Positions 1 through 11,712 of a stretch of DNA of 64,000 bases are shown piece by piece. The DNA is from Larimichthys crocea (Eukaryota > Chordata > Actinopteri > Sciaenidae). The notes below the pieces were generated by a model. The model worked only from the letters and a program-made list of their open reading frames with translations. It made no database searches and was not told the DNA's origin. Position numbers and translations under genes: made by a program. Each line of letters starts with the position of its first letter. Positions within the stretch are counted from its first letter, which is position 1. Where the stretch lies: contig NC_040027.1 in assembly GCF_000972845.2 (NCBI RefSeq), positions 13,941,760-14,005,759 on the forward strand, read 5' to 3'.

Positions 1-1225
1 GCAGGGATGCATACATTGAAGTACGCATTTCCGATATGTACACGTGGAGCTTATAGTCAAGGATTGATCCACTATGGCACTCTACAATTTGTTCAGAATT
101 GAGTCGCATGTGCTATCCCGTGATTTGGCCTTGCCATTCATATGACGCTGATGACAATCCCTCTTCAAAGTCCACCCATGACGCACAAGTAAATACATTG
201 TGACTGCCGATCTTAGGTATAGTCATCTAGCTTAGCTCTCTTAAATATTCATTACATTATGCGAAGAAGAGAAAAAAATTAAAGGAGTCATTTCTTCATT
301 GTGTTATTTAAGTTCTTATAAGAACGACTACGATTCCTTTATTTCCACACCACAAGTATACAGGACGACTCGTTACTATCGCCATCTGTGCCTTTTTAGT
401 TTTTGCTATTTCCTACGATCCTGAGCTTACCGTCTTATCTCACCCATTGGGCCCGCTGCATGTAGCCGGCTATGTGAATGCCAGCATCTTGGATGCACGA
501 TGTTGAATCCTGTAGAACTATGCATTAGTTGTTTACTTCAATCTAGTAAGGTGTCGACCATTGCGTTTGCCCTAGTCGTGATGTGATATTTGTGACAATC
601 AAGCAGTATCGTTCACCAGGGATGTAATATGGTTTAGATAGATGTCACATGCGTATTTGTGGTAACGGATTATTACGGTCACTGCAATGCGGTCTCGTGT
701 CGATCCGCTAGCTTGACCCGGTCGGTTCTTGTACACCACCAGCACAGTCCAGCGAGTACTCTTCCCGCGCTTCCGATGCCGCCCCTCAGTCGTGGTGCCT
801 TTTCCTCATTGCTGCCTCTACATCTTTTACAGCTCGTTACTTACCCCCACCCGCCAACATATGTTCTTGCTTTTCCCCCCTGTTTCCTTTCCCCCCCCTC
901 TTTTTTTCTTTTCTTTTTTCCTTTCTTTCCCCCCCGCATCCCTACCTTCTTCCCCGCGACTGGCACCTCCTCCTTCTTTTGTCCCTGCCTACTTGCTGTT
1001 CCCCTCCCTTGTGTGGCCAGCCATTGTCAAATACCCGGCTCGTTCCTCCGCCCTCTCACCCGCCCCTTTCCCTCTCGTCCCACATATGCCCCCTTTAAAT
1101 ATCCGTTATCCCGAACGCCCAAGTCGCACTTTTAGCTTTTTATCTCGTCCCCCCTTCCGAGCTATAACTTTGACTAGATCACGACGATTTGGAGCGAGGC
1201 CAAAATGTCCTTTGAACATTTAAGG
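1..1225. other. Compositionally discordant block at window start
   Basis: No gene is recognisable. By eye, the first ~760 bases carry roughly 35 CpG dinucleotides, about what random sequence would give, while the following tens of kilobases are clearly CpG-poor. From ~770 to ~1175 the + strand becomes strongly pyrimidine-rich. Overlapping open frames at 659-1135 and 729-1223 encode only low-complexity Pro/Phe/Ser/Leu protein and follow from the base skew. None of the repeat families seen elsewhere in the window occurs here. If the assembly is right, this lies in the last gabrb3 intron. A misjoined or contaminating contig end is an alternative. Confidence 0.5.
883..935 (+). repeat. 53-nt uninterrupted homopyrimidine tract
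   Basis: Every base from 883 to 935 on the + strand is C or T, with runs of seven or eight C and six to eight T. It sits in a wider pyrimidine-rich zone (~840-1175). Such tracts can adopt triplex (H-DNA) structure and are difficult to sequence. Confidence 0.9.
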
Positions 1226-2344
1226 TCCAAAGAGGTTGTTTCTTTTATTTTCTTGGACCTAAACACCTAAACTTTCAAACTCCACAGCCCCAGTATGTGA
1301 ACGACTCTTTGTAACCTCCAGCTGAAATAACCTGATGGCAGACTTGACAAAGCTCCCCCAGAGCCACAGAAGACATATCACACAGGCTCTGCATGACTAC
1401 CAAACTCACCTTTATTTGTAAAACTGGGCAGAGCAGGCCTTAAATATTTAATAGTCATTTTTTTTATTTTACATTTCTTGCTTGAAAATGCATCGCAGGT
1501 GAAAACTACAGCTACAGTGGCACATAAATGATTCAAACTGCCAGGCTGTGATTTTAGTATGTTTATTCATGTGATGCAGGTTTAGTCAAAGCTAAAGCTA
1601 GAAGAAGAAAGAAGAAGTTCTTCAAATGAGGAAGTGTTGGGATAAATCCAAGAGTAACCTCTGTAGGGGATCTGTCTTACGCGAGGACAACAATTAAGCA
1701 CTACCGAGTGAGATGGAAACTCCAAACATACAGTACGTACATTACTTGTATTTGTAAAATTAGTTTTGCTTGGATGAAATATGTCAGAGGATGACAACTG
1801 AACAATCGTTCATCACGTTTAAACATGGAATGGCACACACATGGTAGAAATGAAAACTCACTGATGATTGTGAACTGGACTTGTCCATACGGTCGAACAA
1901 CTTTCCCGTTCCCCCATCGTCCTCCTGACTGTGAACGCCTCGGCTACACCTGAACACAAAGCCAGACAAAAGAGTTTCTGTTGTTGTCCTCTCCGGCTTA
2001 GTCCGTTCTGGAAGGAGGCAAGCAAGTCTCGTCCTTAAACTGTCCAACGGACAAGGGCGGCGTCACCACGCGGGTGGGTGCGTCACTGCCTGTGTGCACA
2101 TCTGTGAAACCCCACTGAAACTGAGTTGGACCCCATTTAACAAATGAACGTGTTTGATCACAACATCTCAATCAGCCATCATCATCAGTATTAATATACT
2201 CTACTCCTCTTCCTCTGTGGTGTTTTTACTTTTTCTGTTTGTGTTTGTGACAAAATATCCCGTGCAGTACAAACCAGACATCATTCAGCACACAATCAAT
2301 ACACAACGCTTTCTGTCAGTGTTAATTTCATTAAAGCCTGTTAT

Positions 2345-3080
2345 GTAACTTCTACCATTTTGATGCTACACTGACATGTAATCAGGTGACTGGTGTCTCT
2401 ATCATCATCCCATACCCAAAAAATACATCAACTATTTATTGATTTTGGTGAACCAGATCTTATTTTATGGAGAGAATGTTTTCTGGTTTTCCAACTGTAG
2501 CTGCTGTTAGTGCAGTTTGTTAGCCAGGCTGCCCGGGCCGTGATCTCAAAGCACTGGGGAGTGTTAGAGTTTGTCCACAGGCGTTGTGTACTGATTGATC
2601 CACGGACCGGTACCGGTCCGCGGCCCGGGGGTTGGGGACCACTGTTTTAGACCACTGGAAAGACGAGGAGGTTTTCAGGCCTGAGGCACTGGGGGGGATG
2701 CTGACAGGGAGCGGAGCCAGTGTCGTGCCAGAACCGGAGCTGGGAAAGCCGACAATGTAAGGTGACTCATAAGCCTCTATGGACATGATGATAGAGGTGG
2801 AAAGACCGAGGGGGACATGAGTGGAGGAAGCTGAGGAGAGAAACTGAGAGAGTGACTTAGCAAGAAGTCGCCAGACAAGAGTAAATCTGCGACTGACTTT
2901 TAGTCGTTGGCGAAATAAAAGTCTGACAGACAGACGCTGAGCTGGGCTTCATGCTGGTGGACCAGTAAGTAATATTAGCTGTCTGCTATGTCTTGTGTTG
3001 TTGCACTTGCCTGTTGTTTGGCTGTATTGGCAAACTGTGTACAACTATCTATATTTACAACAGTGGTATTGCATGATGCT
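2345..3080 (-). repeat. Dispersed repeat family B, copy B1
   Basis: This segment matches, in the same orientation, 23030-23720. Reverse-complemented, it matches 9790-10440 and 61790-62270. Shared landmarks are tttgatgctacact near the start, cagaaccggagc and gacttttagtcgttgg. Copies share no coding capacity. A non-autonomous DNA element is the likeliest class, but terminal repeats were not resolved. Confidence 0.75.
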
Positions 3081-3889
3081 TTGATAATAACAGCTGTGAA
3101 GAAATGTATGTTTTGTTTTTGTTGACTGGACTAAAATATTGGTGGTGGGCTGTCAGACATTCAAAATTTTCCCCTAATAAATCAGAGGAAACTGAGGTGT
3201 GTGTATATATAGGGTGTATACGGAGGCACATTGATGTGTCAGGTCAGGTTTTTTTAGGACCCACGCACTCCTAACCCGTTACAAGAGCCAGTCCACACCG
3301 CCCAAGCAGCAAAAATATCCATTAATCAACGACCCAAAGTCGACCCGACCCACAAACCACCAACTTTATGCATTATAGTAGCACAATTTTCCCTCTCCAA
3401 GGGGCTGATCCTGTTGCTGGGAGCAGCTAGCGAGCTGTCTAGAGCACTCTCTTTTCTTCTCTCCCCCGCCCACAGCAGTGGGAAGATCTGGGCTAAATTA
3501 ACAGACAAAGTGTTTTTTTGTTGTGTTTTTTTTTTATATTGTTGAATAGCAGCAAAACAAGTAACCCTTCATTAAAGACATGTGTCTTCTCCTCCCTCTC
3601 TCTCTCACACACATTTACACAATGTAAGCATAAAATATTTATCTCGATTTGAAGTCCAACAGAAACAAAACATGTAAAACAATCACCTCATTGCTTCTTA
3701 CGACACAGAAATCACATTTCACTGTGCCTCTGTAATTTGTCTTCTCTGGGTTATAATGTATATATGAAGATAGTACTATGTACTTCTATATACTATTTTA
3801 TTTACCATATATATACTTTATCTTCCTCAATATTAAAGCAAGATTACAAAGAAAATGTAGTGCCCCCAGTTTCAGAGTGTAATATCTAG

Positions 3890-4290
3890 TGTAATGCGGC
3901 TTCTTGCTGGCTCACTCTCTCCCGGTCTCTTCGTAGATTTCTCTGTCCTTGCTTGAGCTCCTGTTCTAGCACAACACTGGCTTCACTCCCCATCAGCATT
4001 CCCTCATGCCCTGGGTCTGAAAACCTCCTTTTCTTCTTCCCGAGCTCCAAAAACGCCTGTGGTACAAACACTAACAATCTACCAGTGCTCTGAGCTCACA
4101 GTCCGCGGGCAGCCCAGCTAACAAACTGAGCTAACAGCAGCTACAGTTTACAGCTATATCAGTTTACTTTACTTTGTCCATCAGGAAACTGTTTCACAGA
4201 GGCAAACCGGAAAACATTTTCTCTAAAATATGATCCAAAATCAATGAAATAATCACTGTTTCAGATGTTTACATGAGAGAAATTACGGTA
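3890..4290 (+). repeat. Dispersed repeat family B, copy B2 (partial)
   Basis: This is the opposite orientation to B1 and carries the family landmarks aacgcctgtggtacaaac, gtgctctgagctcacag and catcaggaaactg. It forms an inverted pair with B1, about 800 bp apart, inside the gabrb3 intron. Confidence 0.7.
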
Positions 4291-4903
4291 ATTTCTGCCG
4301 CATTTGTCTAAAGGATAGCAAAAGTTTCATCTTTTTAAATATTTTTCTATAAGTGATCAGTTTCATGGATTGAGGTTAAAAACATAAATAAAGCAGATAT
4401 TAGGAAGTTGATTCTTGACTTGTACGGTGAGGATTTTACCTGCTTTAGGAAGCTGGATATCAAGATGTTTTATCGTGGAACGAGACAAGTAGCTGTCATT
4501 AGTTTTCACTGAAGTAGAAAATATTCACCCTGTCACTTCCTCTCGTGTCTTGTGACCACATTGTTATATCACTGTGTACATATCTGTATTGTGCCTCTAT
4601 TTTTTATTTTTTTTTTGCCACATGTCTGAGTGATTTATTTGTTTTTATGTGGGAAGGAATAGCTGTCATGACATGTGTATTAGAGCCATCCAGTGCAACC
4701 TTGAGCTGATTTGTGAGAAGTGATTTAACTTTGGGACAGGAAACCTGGTTTTGAAGGCCGCTCTCTGTTTCCCAGGCTGCAATCTGTCAGCCTGCTCGAA
4801 GACGGCGGCCCCGGGGTCTGACGCATGCTGCACATGTGTCATCAGTCACTGAAGCCTCAGCTCACAGCCCATTTTTAACAGCGCTCCTGTCTGTTGTGCC
4901 TAG

Positions 4904-5251
4904 GTCGACTCCCAGGGGAACATTTTGCTGACAACCTTGGAGATCCACAACGAGGTGGGAGGGAATGAGATCACAACCACCGTGAGTGAGACCCACAACT
5001 CCACCTCCATGGTGTTCGACAACCCGGGGGTCCAGTACAGGAAGCAGAGCGCGGCGCGAGAGCAGGGCCGCCTCAGCCTGGACAGGAACGCACATCTAAA
5101 GAAAACCCGTCTGCGGAGACGATCCTCGCAGCTGAAAATCAAAATCCCAGACCTCACCGATGTGAACGCCATCGACAGATGGTCACGGATAATATTCCCC
5201 TTCACCTTCTCCCTGTTCAACTTAATCTACTGGCTTTACTACGTCAACTAA
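4904..5251 (+). CDS. gabrb3: GABA-A receptor beta-3 subunit, terminal coding exon (partial gene)
   Basis: This is the last 115 codons plus stop of a pentameric ligand-gated chloride channel subunit of inhibitory synapses. The exon opens after a CAG/TAG-type acceptor with V-D-S-Q-G-N-I-L-L, matching the vertebrate beta M3-M4 loop. It continues through IQYRK-like GVQYRKQ and [18 protein letters not shown], and ends with TM4 ([18 protein letters not shown]) and the terminal YVN. The paired serines of RRRSSQ (codons at 5123-5128) are typical of beta-3, where they are kinase targets; beta-1 and beta-2 carry RRRASQ. The frame has no stop before 5251. Upstream exons lie outside the window. The beta-3 assignment is supported by this motif, by the H-N-E loop residues and by the neighbouring atp10a. 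Confidence 0.93.
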   Translation, partial: VDSQGNILLTTLEIHNEVGGNEITTTVSETHNSTSMVFDNPGVQYRKQSAAREQGRLSLDRNAHLKKTRLRRRSSQLKIKIPDLTDVNAIDRWSRIIFPFTFSLFNLIYWLYYVN

Positions 5252-5649
5252 TGCAACTAACTGATGTTTTATAACCCATTTCTGTTTTGTTTTTTTTGAG
5301 CGAACGCTTCTCAGTGTATAACGTTTTTAATCATAGCGAGCGAAGACGTTGATGACTGTCGCTCAGGCAGTGTGCATCTGTATATGCACGGTTGTTTTAC
5401 AGAGACTTTCGTGTGCTGTAAATGACCCCTGTGAGGAGCCGGGACATTGTATCTCATGGATGGAGGCACAGACTCTTTGTGGTGTTTACAGGTCGCTGTT
5501 TTAGGTCAGTATGGTTCAACACATATGGTCACTGTGATTACTGCTAATGACAAGATTCATAGTATTATTGCACCTCTGGTTAATCTGCACTTGGACAAAT
5601 ATGATCGTATGCACACAGAACTCTGAGTCTATGACCTGGAAATGAGTTG

Positions 5650-5790
5650 AAGGGTTAAAGGAATGGTTCACTCTTTTGGGAAATACACTTTTATCTTTCT
5701 TGCTGAGAGTTAAATGACTCTTATGCATGTACGCTAAATATGAAGCCAGCAGTCGTTAACCTTGGCATAAAGACTGGAAAGTGTAATTCC
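5650..5790 (+). repeat. Dispersed repeat family F, copy F1
   Basis: The segment contains gggaaatacact, ttgctgagagttaa, tacgctaaatatgaagc and cataaagactggaaa. This is the signature of a very common fish interspersed repeat that I recognise by pattern, without a database name. Further copies lie at 6050-6165, 6330-6495 and 45365-45540. Confidence 0.7.
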
Positions 5791-6049
5791 TTAAATCTCA
5801 AACTATTCCTTCAATTTGCCTCTGGAGCTGATGCCACCAACTGTTGTTGTTTTGTTTGAAGTGGACGCTGGAACTGCTGTGACCTCGCTCCAATGATTAA
5901 CTCTGGAGGTTTGACACTGTGTAAGGAATAAAATGATAATGAAGCCCAGTTTTTATTAATAAGAGAGAGGCTGATGGATCCATACCAGCATTTTATAGAA
6001 ACCGTCATTCTGTCATTCACTGCCAATATTTAAACGAATGTTTTGACGA

Positions 6050-6165
6050 CTTGGGAAGTACGATAATTCGCTTTCTTGTCGAGATTGAGAGGAGAAGATT
6101 GACACCACTCGGCCAGTTAGGTTAGCATAAAGACAGGAAGCAGGTTGAGAAATGTAAAAAACAAA
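6050..6165 (+). repeat. Dispersed repeat family F, copy F2
   Basis: It carries ttcgctttcttgtcgaga and ttagcataaagacaggaag, in the same orientation as F1. It is the left arm of an inverted pair with F3. Confidence 0.65.
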
Positions 6166-6171
6166 ACAAAA

Positions 6172-6270
6172 AAAACACCTGTCAATCAAAGCGGCTACAC
6201 TGTTAATTATGCATAACTTTAAGCCTTAATATAATTTAAACAAGTGAGTTAAATAGAAATTCAGACTCTC
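6172..6270 (+). repeat. Dispersed repeat family A fragment
   Basis: It matches the middle of family A: cacctgtcaatcaaagcgg followed by aactttaagccttaatata. It lies between the two inverted family F arms. Confidence 0.75.
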
Positions 6271-6329
6271 ACTCTGCAGTTTTTAGGTTCACTTTCTCAG
6301 CCACGTTGCCGGTTGCCGCTCATGAGTTA

Positions 6330-6495
6330 CGTGCTTCCACAACTTGTCTTTGGACAAAGCCAGGCTAGTCGTTTCCCTCTGTTTCCAGTCTTTATGCTAA
6401 GCTAGGCTAAGTGTCTGCTGTAGCTGGTAGCTTTCATCTCACTCTCGACAATAAAGTGAATGAGACTATTTCCCAAAATATCAAACTTTTTCTTT
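6330..6495 (-). repeat. Dispersed repeat family F, copy F3
   Basis: This is the inverse orientation of F1 and F2: gtttccagtctttatgctaa, then actctcgacaataaag, then tatttcccaaaat. Together with F2 it could fold as an imperfect hairpin around the family A fragment. Confidence 0.7.
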
Positions 6496-8244
6496 TACAT
6501 TTGCGATCACGCATTTTGCTTTTCAGTATTCAAACAGCATGCCACGTACCCGACGACAAATGGACAATTCATGTCACATGACAGCAGACAAAAGGTTCCC
6601 AGGCTTTACAGTAAACACGTACATCTGATCAGTTTTTGCTCTTTTTCAATGTCGCAATATTTTACAGATTTTTTTTTTTGTGAAACGTGTTCAGTACAGC
6701 ATCACTCACATGGCCTTTTCTCTTTCAGACTTCATGTTGTGTTGGGGACCGTCTCATGTCAGATTTCCGTCAACTTCTCAGAGTCAGAGATTTGTTGATT
6801 CTCCATGAAATTTGATGTACATACTGTAACTCTGAACATTTTCTGTTTCTGTTCACATTTAATTACATGGCTTTGTTGTCAACAGTGTTTTTGCTCAATG
6901 ATTTCTGGCCTCGCTGTTTTTGTTTTGTTAGTCCTCACACGACATTATGATTTCCTATTTGTGTTGTAACTATAAAACACAATATCACAGCTTGTGATTA
7001 TTTCCATTCTTTCCTAAAGAAGTAAGAAATACTCTAAAGTGAAGTCGGAGTTGAGGGGGGGGGGTTATATAGTATCTCCAAAACAGAAACTGTTGGCATA
7101 AATAGCTCGCAACGCACCATCTGCACTGCTCGAACGAGCGGCTCGGAGCGCGTAGGAGTGACACCACCTGTCAGGAGTCCACTCAGCTCGACGACACCCG
7201 TGTGCAGCTGCCTGACGGAGCCCGACAACCCGTCACAAATCAAAAAAACGGCACTAATAAACCGCTTGATATTTTTACTGCATGAGCCTTTAAAATTACA
7301 ACAAAGTAAACCCTGTCTATTTAGTATTTATACATTTTTAATAACATAATAAAGTTTTAAGCAGATATGAGAACATCTCTAAGTGCTTAGAAATATAATT
7401 CTGTAATTGGTATAACACGGTGCACCGTAGCTATAATCATAAATGATGATAGATGAACAAACACACGATTAAATCCTTTATTAGCATTTATTAACTGTTA
7501 ATACACCTGCAGAACAGGCCATTCACGGGTGTGTTTAAAACTTTACAAAAACACATCTGTCTAGTTCAAATTAAAAGATCTTAATTCAAGGTCCACTTAC
7601 TAGATTTCTTCCAGGGCTTGACCTTCATCAGTGGACCGTGTTTGCTCAGATCCCATGGGGAGTGAAGAAGAAGCACTGATATATAAATACACCTACTTAT
7701 ACACTTATACAACTTAAATAGAAAATAAAACTATAAAAAATAGTAAATAAAAACATCTAAAATAAAAAAAAATTATGTCATCACATTGTGATCTTCACAG
7801 GAGTTATACACTATGTTATAAATTGTTAAAAGCATTTGTTAATAGTTTTTTATTATACTATAAATGCTAAATAAGGCAGGTTGATAAAAAATATGGTTGA
7901 TGGTTTGTTATAGTTTGTTCATTCAAACTGTTAAATAATATTTAATACGGCGTTAACGTCCTCTGTGACAAAAGGATTTAAGATCTCTAATTTAATGCGC
8001 CCCCATAATTTCTCTCATTGGATAGATTTCCTGACAAAATCTATTGTCAGCATAACAATATAAATGAAAATCGGTCACAAGTGGCATAGAAACAAAAACT
8101 GGACTTAACAAGACTAATCCCTGGATTCTACCGGGCACGGCTCCATGACGTTTCGGTCGCCGCTTCATATCCAACCAGGAGTCAGACTTTGTTGCTCAGA
8201 TTTTCTATCCTGAGTAAATAAGTCAATAAGCTACGTAGTTGTCC

Positions 8245-8470
8245 CGCCTTTGTCTGAAACAATTAGAACATTTTTATTGATTGATTAACCGGCACAATCT
8301 CACTCTCATTCACTGTCTATGTTTCTCAACCACTGCTCATTCTCTGTTGACTGTGGAGCAGTTTGACCGGTCTGATCGTTGAATTGGCTACCGCAGTGTG
8401 ATGTCTGATGAAGTGTGATGAAAATTAAGTTTTTCCAAAAGTTGAATCTGGCTCAACTTCTTTGCCACCA
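8245..8470 (+). repeat. Dispersed repeat family D, copy D1
   Basis: It shares ctctcattcactgtctatg and gaatctggctcaacttct with the copies at 40945-41130 and 43070-43375 in atp10a introns. Confidence 0.65.
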
Positions 8471-8569
8471 GTCAATGTTTTTTTGTTTGTTTGTTTGTTT
8501 TTTGCTGCCCACACCGTAGCCAAAAAGCAGTACATCCATTCAAATGAATGGGAAAAGATTTAGTCTGAA

Positions 8570-8730
8570 TTGGACCTTGAGACCACAAATGCAAACCGCA
8601 TTCTGGTGCTAAAGGAAATGTTGGAGGATCACCAAAGTCAGTAGGTTTCATCCTCTGTGGGCCATGAATGTCTGTACAAAATTCCATGTTAATCCCTCCA
8701 ATAGTTGTTTAGATATTTCAATGCGGACCA
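8570..8730 (+). repeat. Dispersed repeat family E, copy E1
   Basis: It contains aggtttcatcctctg, gaatgtctgtacaaaattc and ccaatagttgtttagatat. This is a common fish interspersed pattern that recurs at 22795-23000 and 24610-25460. Confidence 0.65.
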
Positions 8731-9784
8731 ACAGACGACCAACACTGCTAGCATGATTAAAAATCCATTTGAACTGCTTGGCATCTCAAATATACTTTAC
8801 AAACATAACCAGAGTTTGTTTTCATATATCATGCATATTTACTGTTATAGGATAATAAAGTCAAAGTGTGATGATTTTCCAGCCAGCCAGCCAGAAGAAG
8901 CAATTTTCTTGTGGGGACCTCGTCAGCAGAAACAGGACTAAAACAACCATAACAGCGATATGATTCTTATTTTATGGTGTGTGTCTCAACAGCAGAGAGG
9001 TCACGGCAGAGCGGCTCTCAAATGAGCAACGTTGGTGTAATTTTCATAAGCAGCGAGACAACTGTAACAATGCCCTAACTCATTCATTAGTCATCTGCAT
9101 TCTTCATTTATTCTCCCGTCCTTTCTCTGCTGTGTTATATTTCAACAAACGTTCGTCATTCTAATCTCATTTCAGTCACTGCGCCTGTTTGTGCCTTACT
9201 CGCCCCGCCAAGCCTCGCCCGCTTGGTGTTAATGTTGTGATTGGTGTAGGATGAACGGATGAACGTCGTACGCTAAGGCTGCAATAATTCAACTTACAGA
9301 TTACATCTGATTTATAGACGCACACTTGGGATTAATGAAAAGCAGGTGTGTGTTTCACATTATGATGATGTGACACACAAGCTGCAGATATTCGGACTGG
9401 AATTTCTCTCATTTCTCTCTTTTACATTAGCATGATATCTGGATTCTGTGACCTCCGGTCCTCTGCACTCTGATTAAATGGCTTTGTTCTGCTGACAGGT
9501 GAGATTAATCAACCCACTGGCACAGTTCTTAAATGTAATGACTAATAACGATTGAATGAAACAGGGATATTGTACACGTAGCAGTCCTCTGGCTTTTCTA
9601 ATAACAGAATTTACAAACATATTTTATGTATAATAATGTACTTTCGACTTTGTGTCGACAGTTTGAGGAAGACCTTTTCCTGTTTCAGTATGACGACCAT
9701 AAACCATAAACCAGGTTTTCTGAGTTTGGTGTGGAACAACTTTAACTATAGGCAGACAAGTCAACATATGGAGTATATATGATG

Positions 9785-10440
9785 AGTTTTTAATGAAAAA
9801 TTAAAGCAACATTGCGTGAAACAGGTATTTGCACACGTGTATTTGTTGTAGTTATATTACTTATAATCAAAAACTAGCGAGTCAGCAACTTTGCTAACAG
9901 ACAAACATCAAGCAAGTGCAACAGCAGCCAGCTAATATTACTTACTAGTCCGACAGCAAGACGCCCAGCTCAGCGTCTGTCTGTCAGCCTTTTATTTCAC
10001 AAAGCTTTCGCCAACAAATAAATGTCAGTCACAGATTTACTCTTGTCCAGCAACTTCTTGTTTCTCTCCTTTTTTCTTTTTAGCTTCCTCTTTGGTCTCT
10101 TCCGCCTCTGTCATTATGTCCATAGAGGCTGCTGAGTCTGGTAACATTCCCCGCTTGCCCAGCTCCAGTTCTAGCACGACACCAGTTTCCGCTTCCTGTC
10201 AGCCATGGGCCTAAAAACCTTTTCTTCTTCTTCCCTCTGATCCAAAACGCCTGTGGTACAAACTCTAACGCTCCCTTGGTGCTCTGAGCTCACAGTCCAG
10301 GCAGCCTTGCTAACAAACTGAGGTGACATTAGCTGACAGCAGCTACAGTTTGCAGCAAATCAGTCTCAGATTTAGTTTTCTCTGGCGGCTTCTTGCTCAG
10401 TCACTTTTTCTTCTGTCTTTTCGCCTCTGCCATGAGTGGT
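9785..10440 (+). repeat. Dispersed repeat family B, copy B3
   Basis: This is a long copy in the opposite orientation to B1. Landmarks are agctaatattacttacta, cagccttttatttcac, gtccatagaggctgct and aacgcctgtggtacaaac. The last ~70 bases repeat an internal part of the element, so the 3' side is rearranged. Confidence 0.75.
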
Positions 10441-11712
10441 AGGAGTCAGTGTGACACCAAAATTAGTTCAAATTATTCTTTAGTAGAAAAGTTACCTAAT
10501 GTTATTTTAAAGAATAGAAAAATAAAACACTTGCTGTAATAATTTTTCCTGTTTATACTGACTGAGATTTCCTCAGTATCCCATTTCATTGTCAACATGA
10601 ACATGATGATGATGATGGTGCTCAAAACTGACATATTTCTTTCAGACCCTTGAAAAGAAATATTAAAATATAAAATAAAGCATTACACTGAAAATGCCTC
10701 GTAAGCAGATTTTTGTGCTCTCTAAAGCTTTTGGCTCAAAGTACAAATTAAAGTCACTAGAAATGTCAACCAATCACTGCACGATGACACGATGAAACCG
10801 CAATAAAGTTGCTGCAGCACGTAGAAATGACAACTTCTGGAGAAAGTCTGATAAAAATCCCAGAGGACACTGAACTGTAAACCCTGCATAAAAAAAGGTA
10901 TAATTGGGGTTTTTACAGAGAGACCGTCAGAGAGTGTCACTCAGTGACTGGCATGTAAATCAGTGATCAGATGGTACAAAGAGAGACGTCCTCACGGTGA
11001 CGTTTCATGACTGAAATGACAAACAGTGAGGTAATCTTACCCACAAGATAAGAACATAATACTACAAATTAAGGAATAATTTAATTGTCTTTACAATTAA
11101 AAAAAAAGTAATTTTTCCTGCTTGTTTCTCACCTCCAAGTGTTCAGACTCTGTCCAGATGAACCTCGGGGCATGTGCAAGCAATAAAAGCAATAAAGCGA
11201 CGACTTTATTGGACTTCTTTGGAAAACTACTAGGAAACTAATTAGACCAAGGCAATAATAAATTTCTGGGTATAATGAGACAGACACTTTGAATATATGT
11301 ACATTCACACAGGATCATTAATCTAAATGAGCGATATTAAAACTGGAGGCGGGAGCAACAACAGCAGCTGCCGAGTGAATGATCCCCCCCTGAGAGCAGG
11401 TGGACCAATAACCAGGAGGCGAGGCTGCAAACACAAATTGGATCTCGGGGTTCATCAGAGAAACTCTTCATCACCAACAGAGTGTGAGCACCAAGATGTA
11501 TATTGATGATATCACAGGCAGCACCATTCTGCATGTCTGCTGATACATTGTTGTAGAGCATAAAAAATAAAAACCTGTTCACACAATAAGGTGTAAAAAA
11601 AACACTTTGACACACAGAGATCTCAGATCGGTTTGAATTGGTTCATTTTGTGACTGACTGTTAAATATTTAGACATTTATCACACATGACTTCATACACT
11701 GGTTAGTAACAA
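10441..11712. other. Intergenic region without recognised features
   Basis: Non-repetitive, AT-rich sequence. Open frames are short and unsupported. I see no RNA gene or regulatory motif worth naming. Confidence 0.6.

Larger units (their letters stand above)
1226..4903 (+). other. gabrb3: gabrb3 terminal intron (3' portion)
   Basis: Ordinary AT-rich intronic sequence precedes the gabrb3 last exon. It ends in a pyrimidine-containing acceptor, ttgtgcctag at 4894-4903. It holds two family B repeat copies (about 2345-3080 and 3890-4290). Small open frames such as 1582-2047 on the minus strand have no recognisable protein similarity and are chance. The intron's 5' end lies outside the window. Confidence 0.75.
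5252..7360 (+). other. gabrb3: Probable gabrb3 3' UTR (end uncertain)
   Basis: This is non-coding sequence directly after the gabrb3 stop. Candidate polyadenylation hexamers AATAAA occur at 5927-5932, at 6450-6455 (inside a repeat) and at 7348-7353, so several ends are possible. Mammalian GABRB3 is known to have a multi-kilobase 3' UTR, which makes the longer option plausible. The stretch contains three family F fragments and one family A fragment. A run of ten G lies around 7054-7063, followed by a CpG-containing patch (about 7110-7240). Confidence 0.45.
7361..9780. other. Intergenic region without recognised genes
   Basis: AT-rich sequence lies downstream of gabrb3. It contains a family D fragment (about 8245-8470) and a family E fragment (about 8570-8730). 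Open frames here are under 80 codons and none resembles a known protein. The stretch 9060-9240 is non-repetitive and slightly GC-richer, with no assignable role. Confidence 0.7.

Noticed and set aside
659..1223. Overlapping 158- and 164-codon open frames
   Set aside because: Both are open only because the strand is pyrimidine-rich; the products are low-complexity Pro/Phe/Ser/Leu sequences with no domain and no gene context.
4862..5220. Minus-strand open frames over the gabrb3 exon
   Set aside because: Antisense shadows of a conserved coding exon, with no independent protein similarity.
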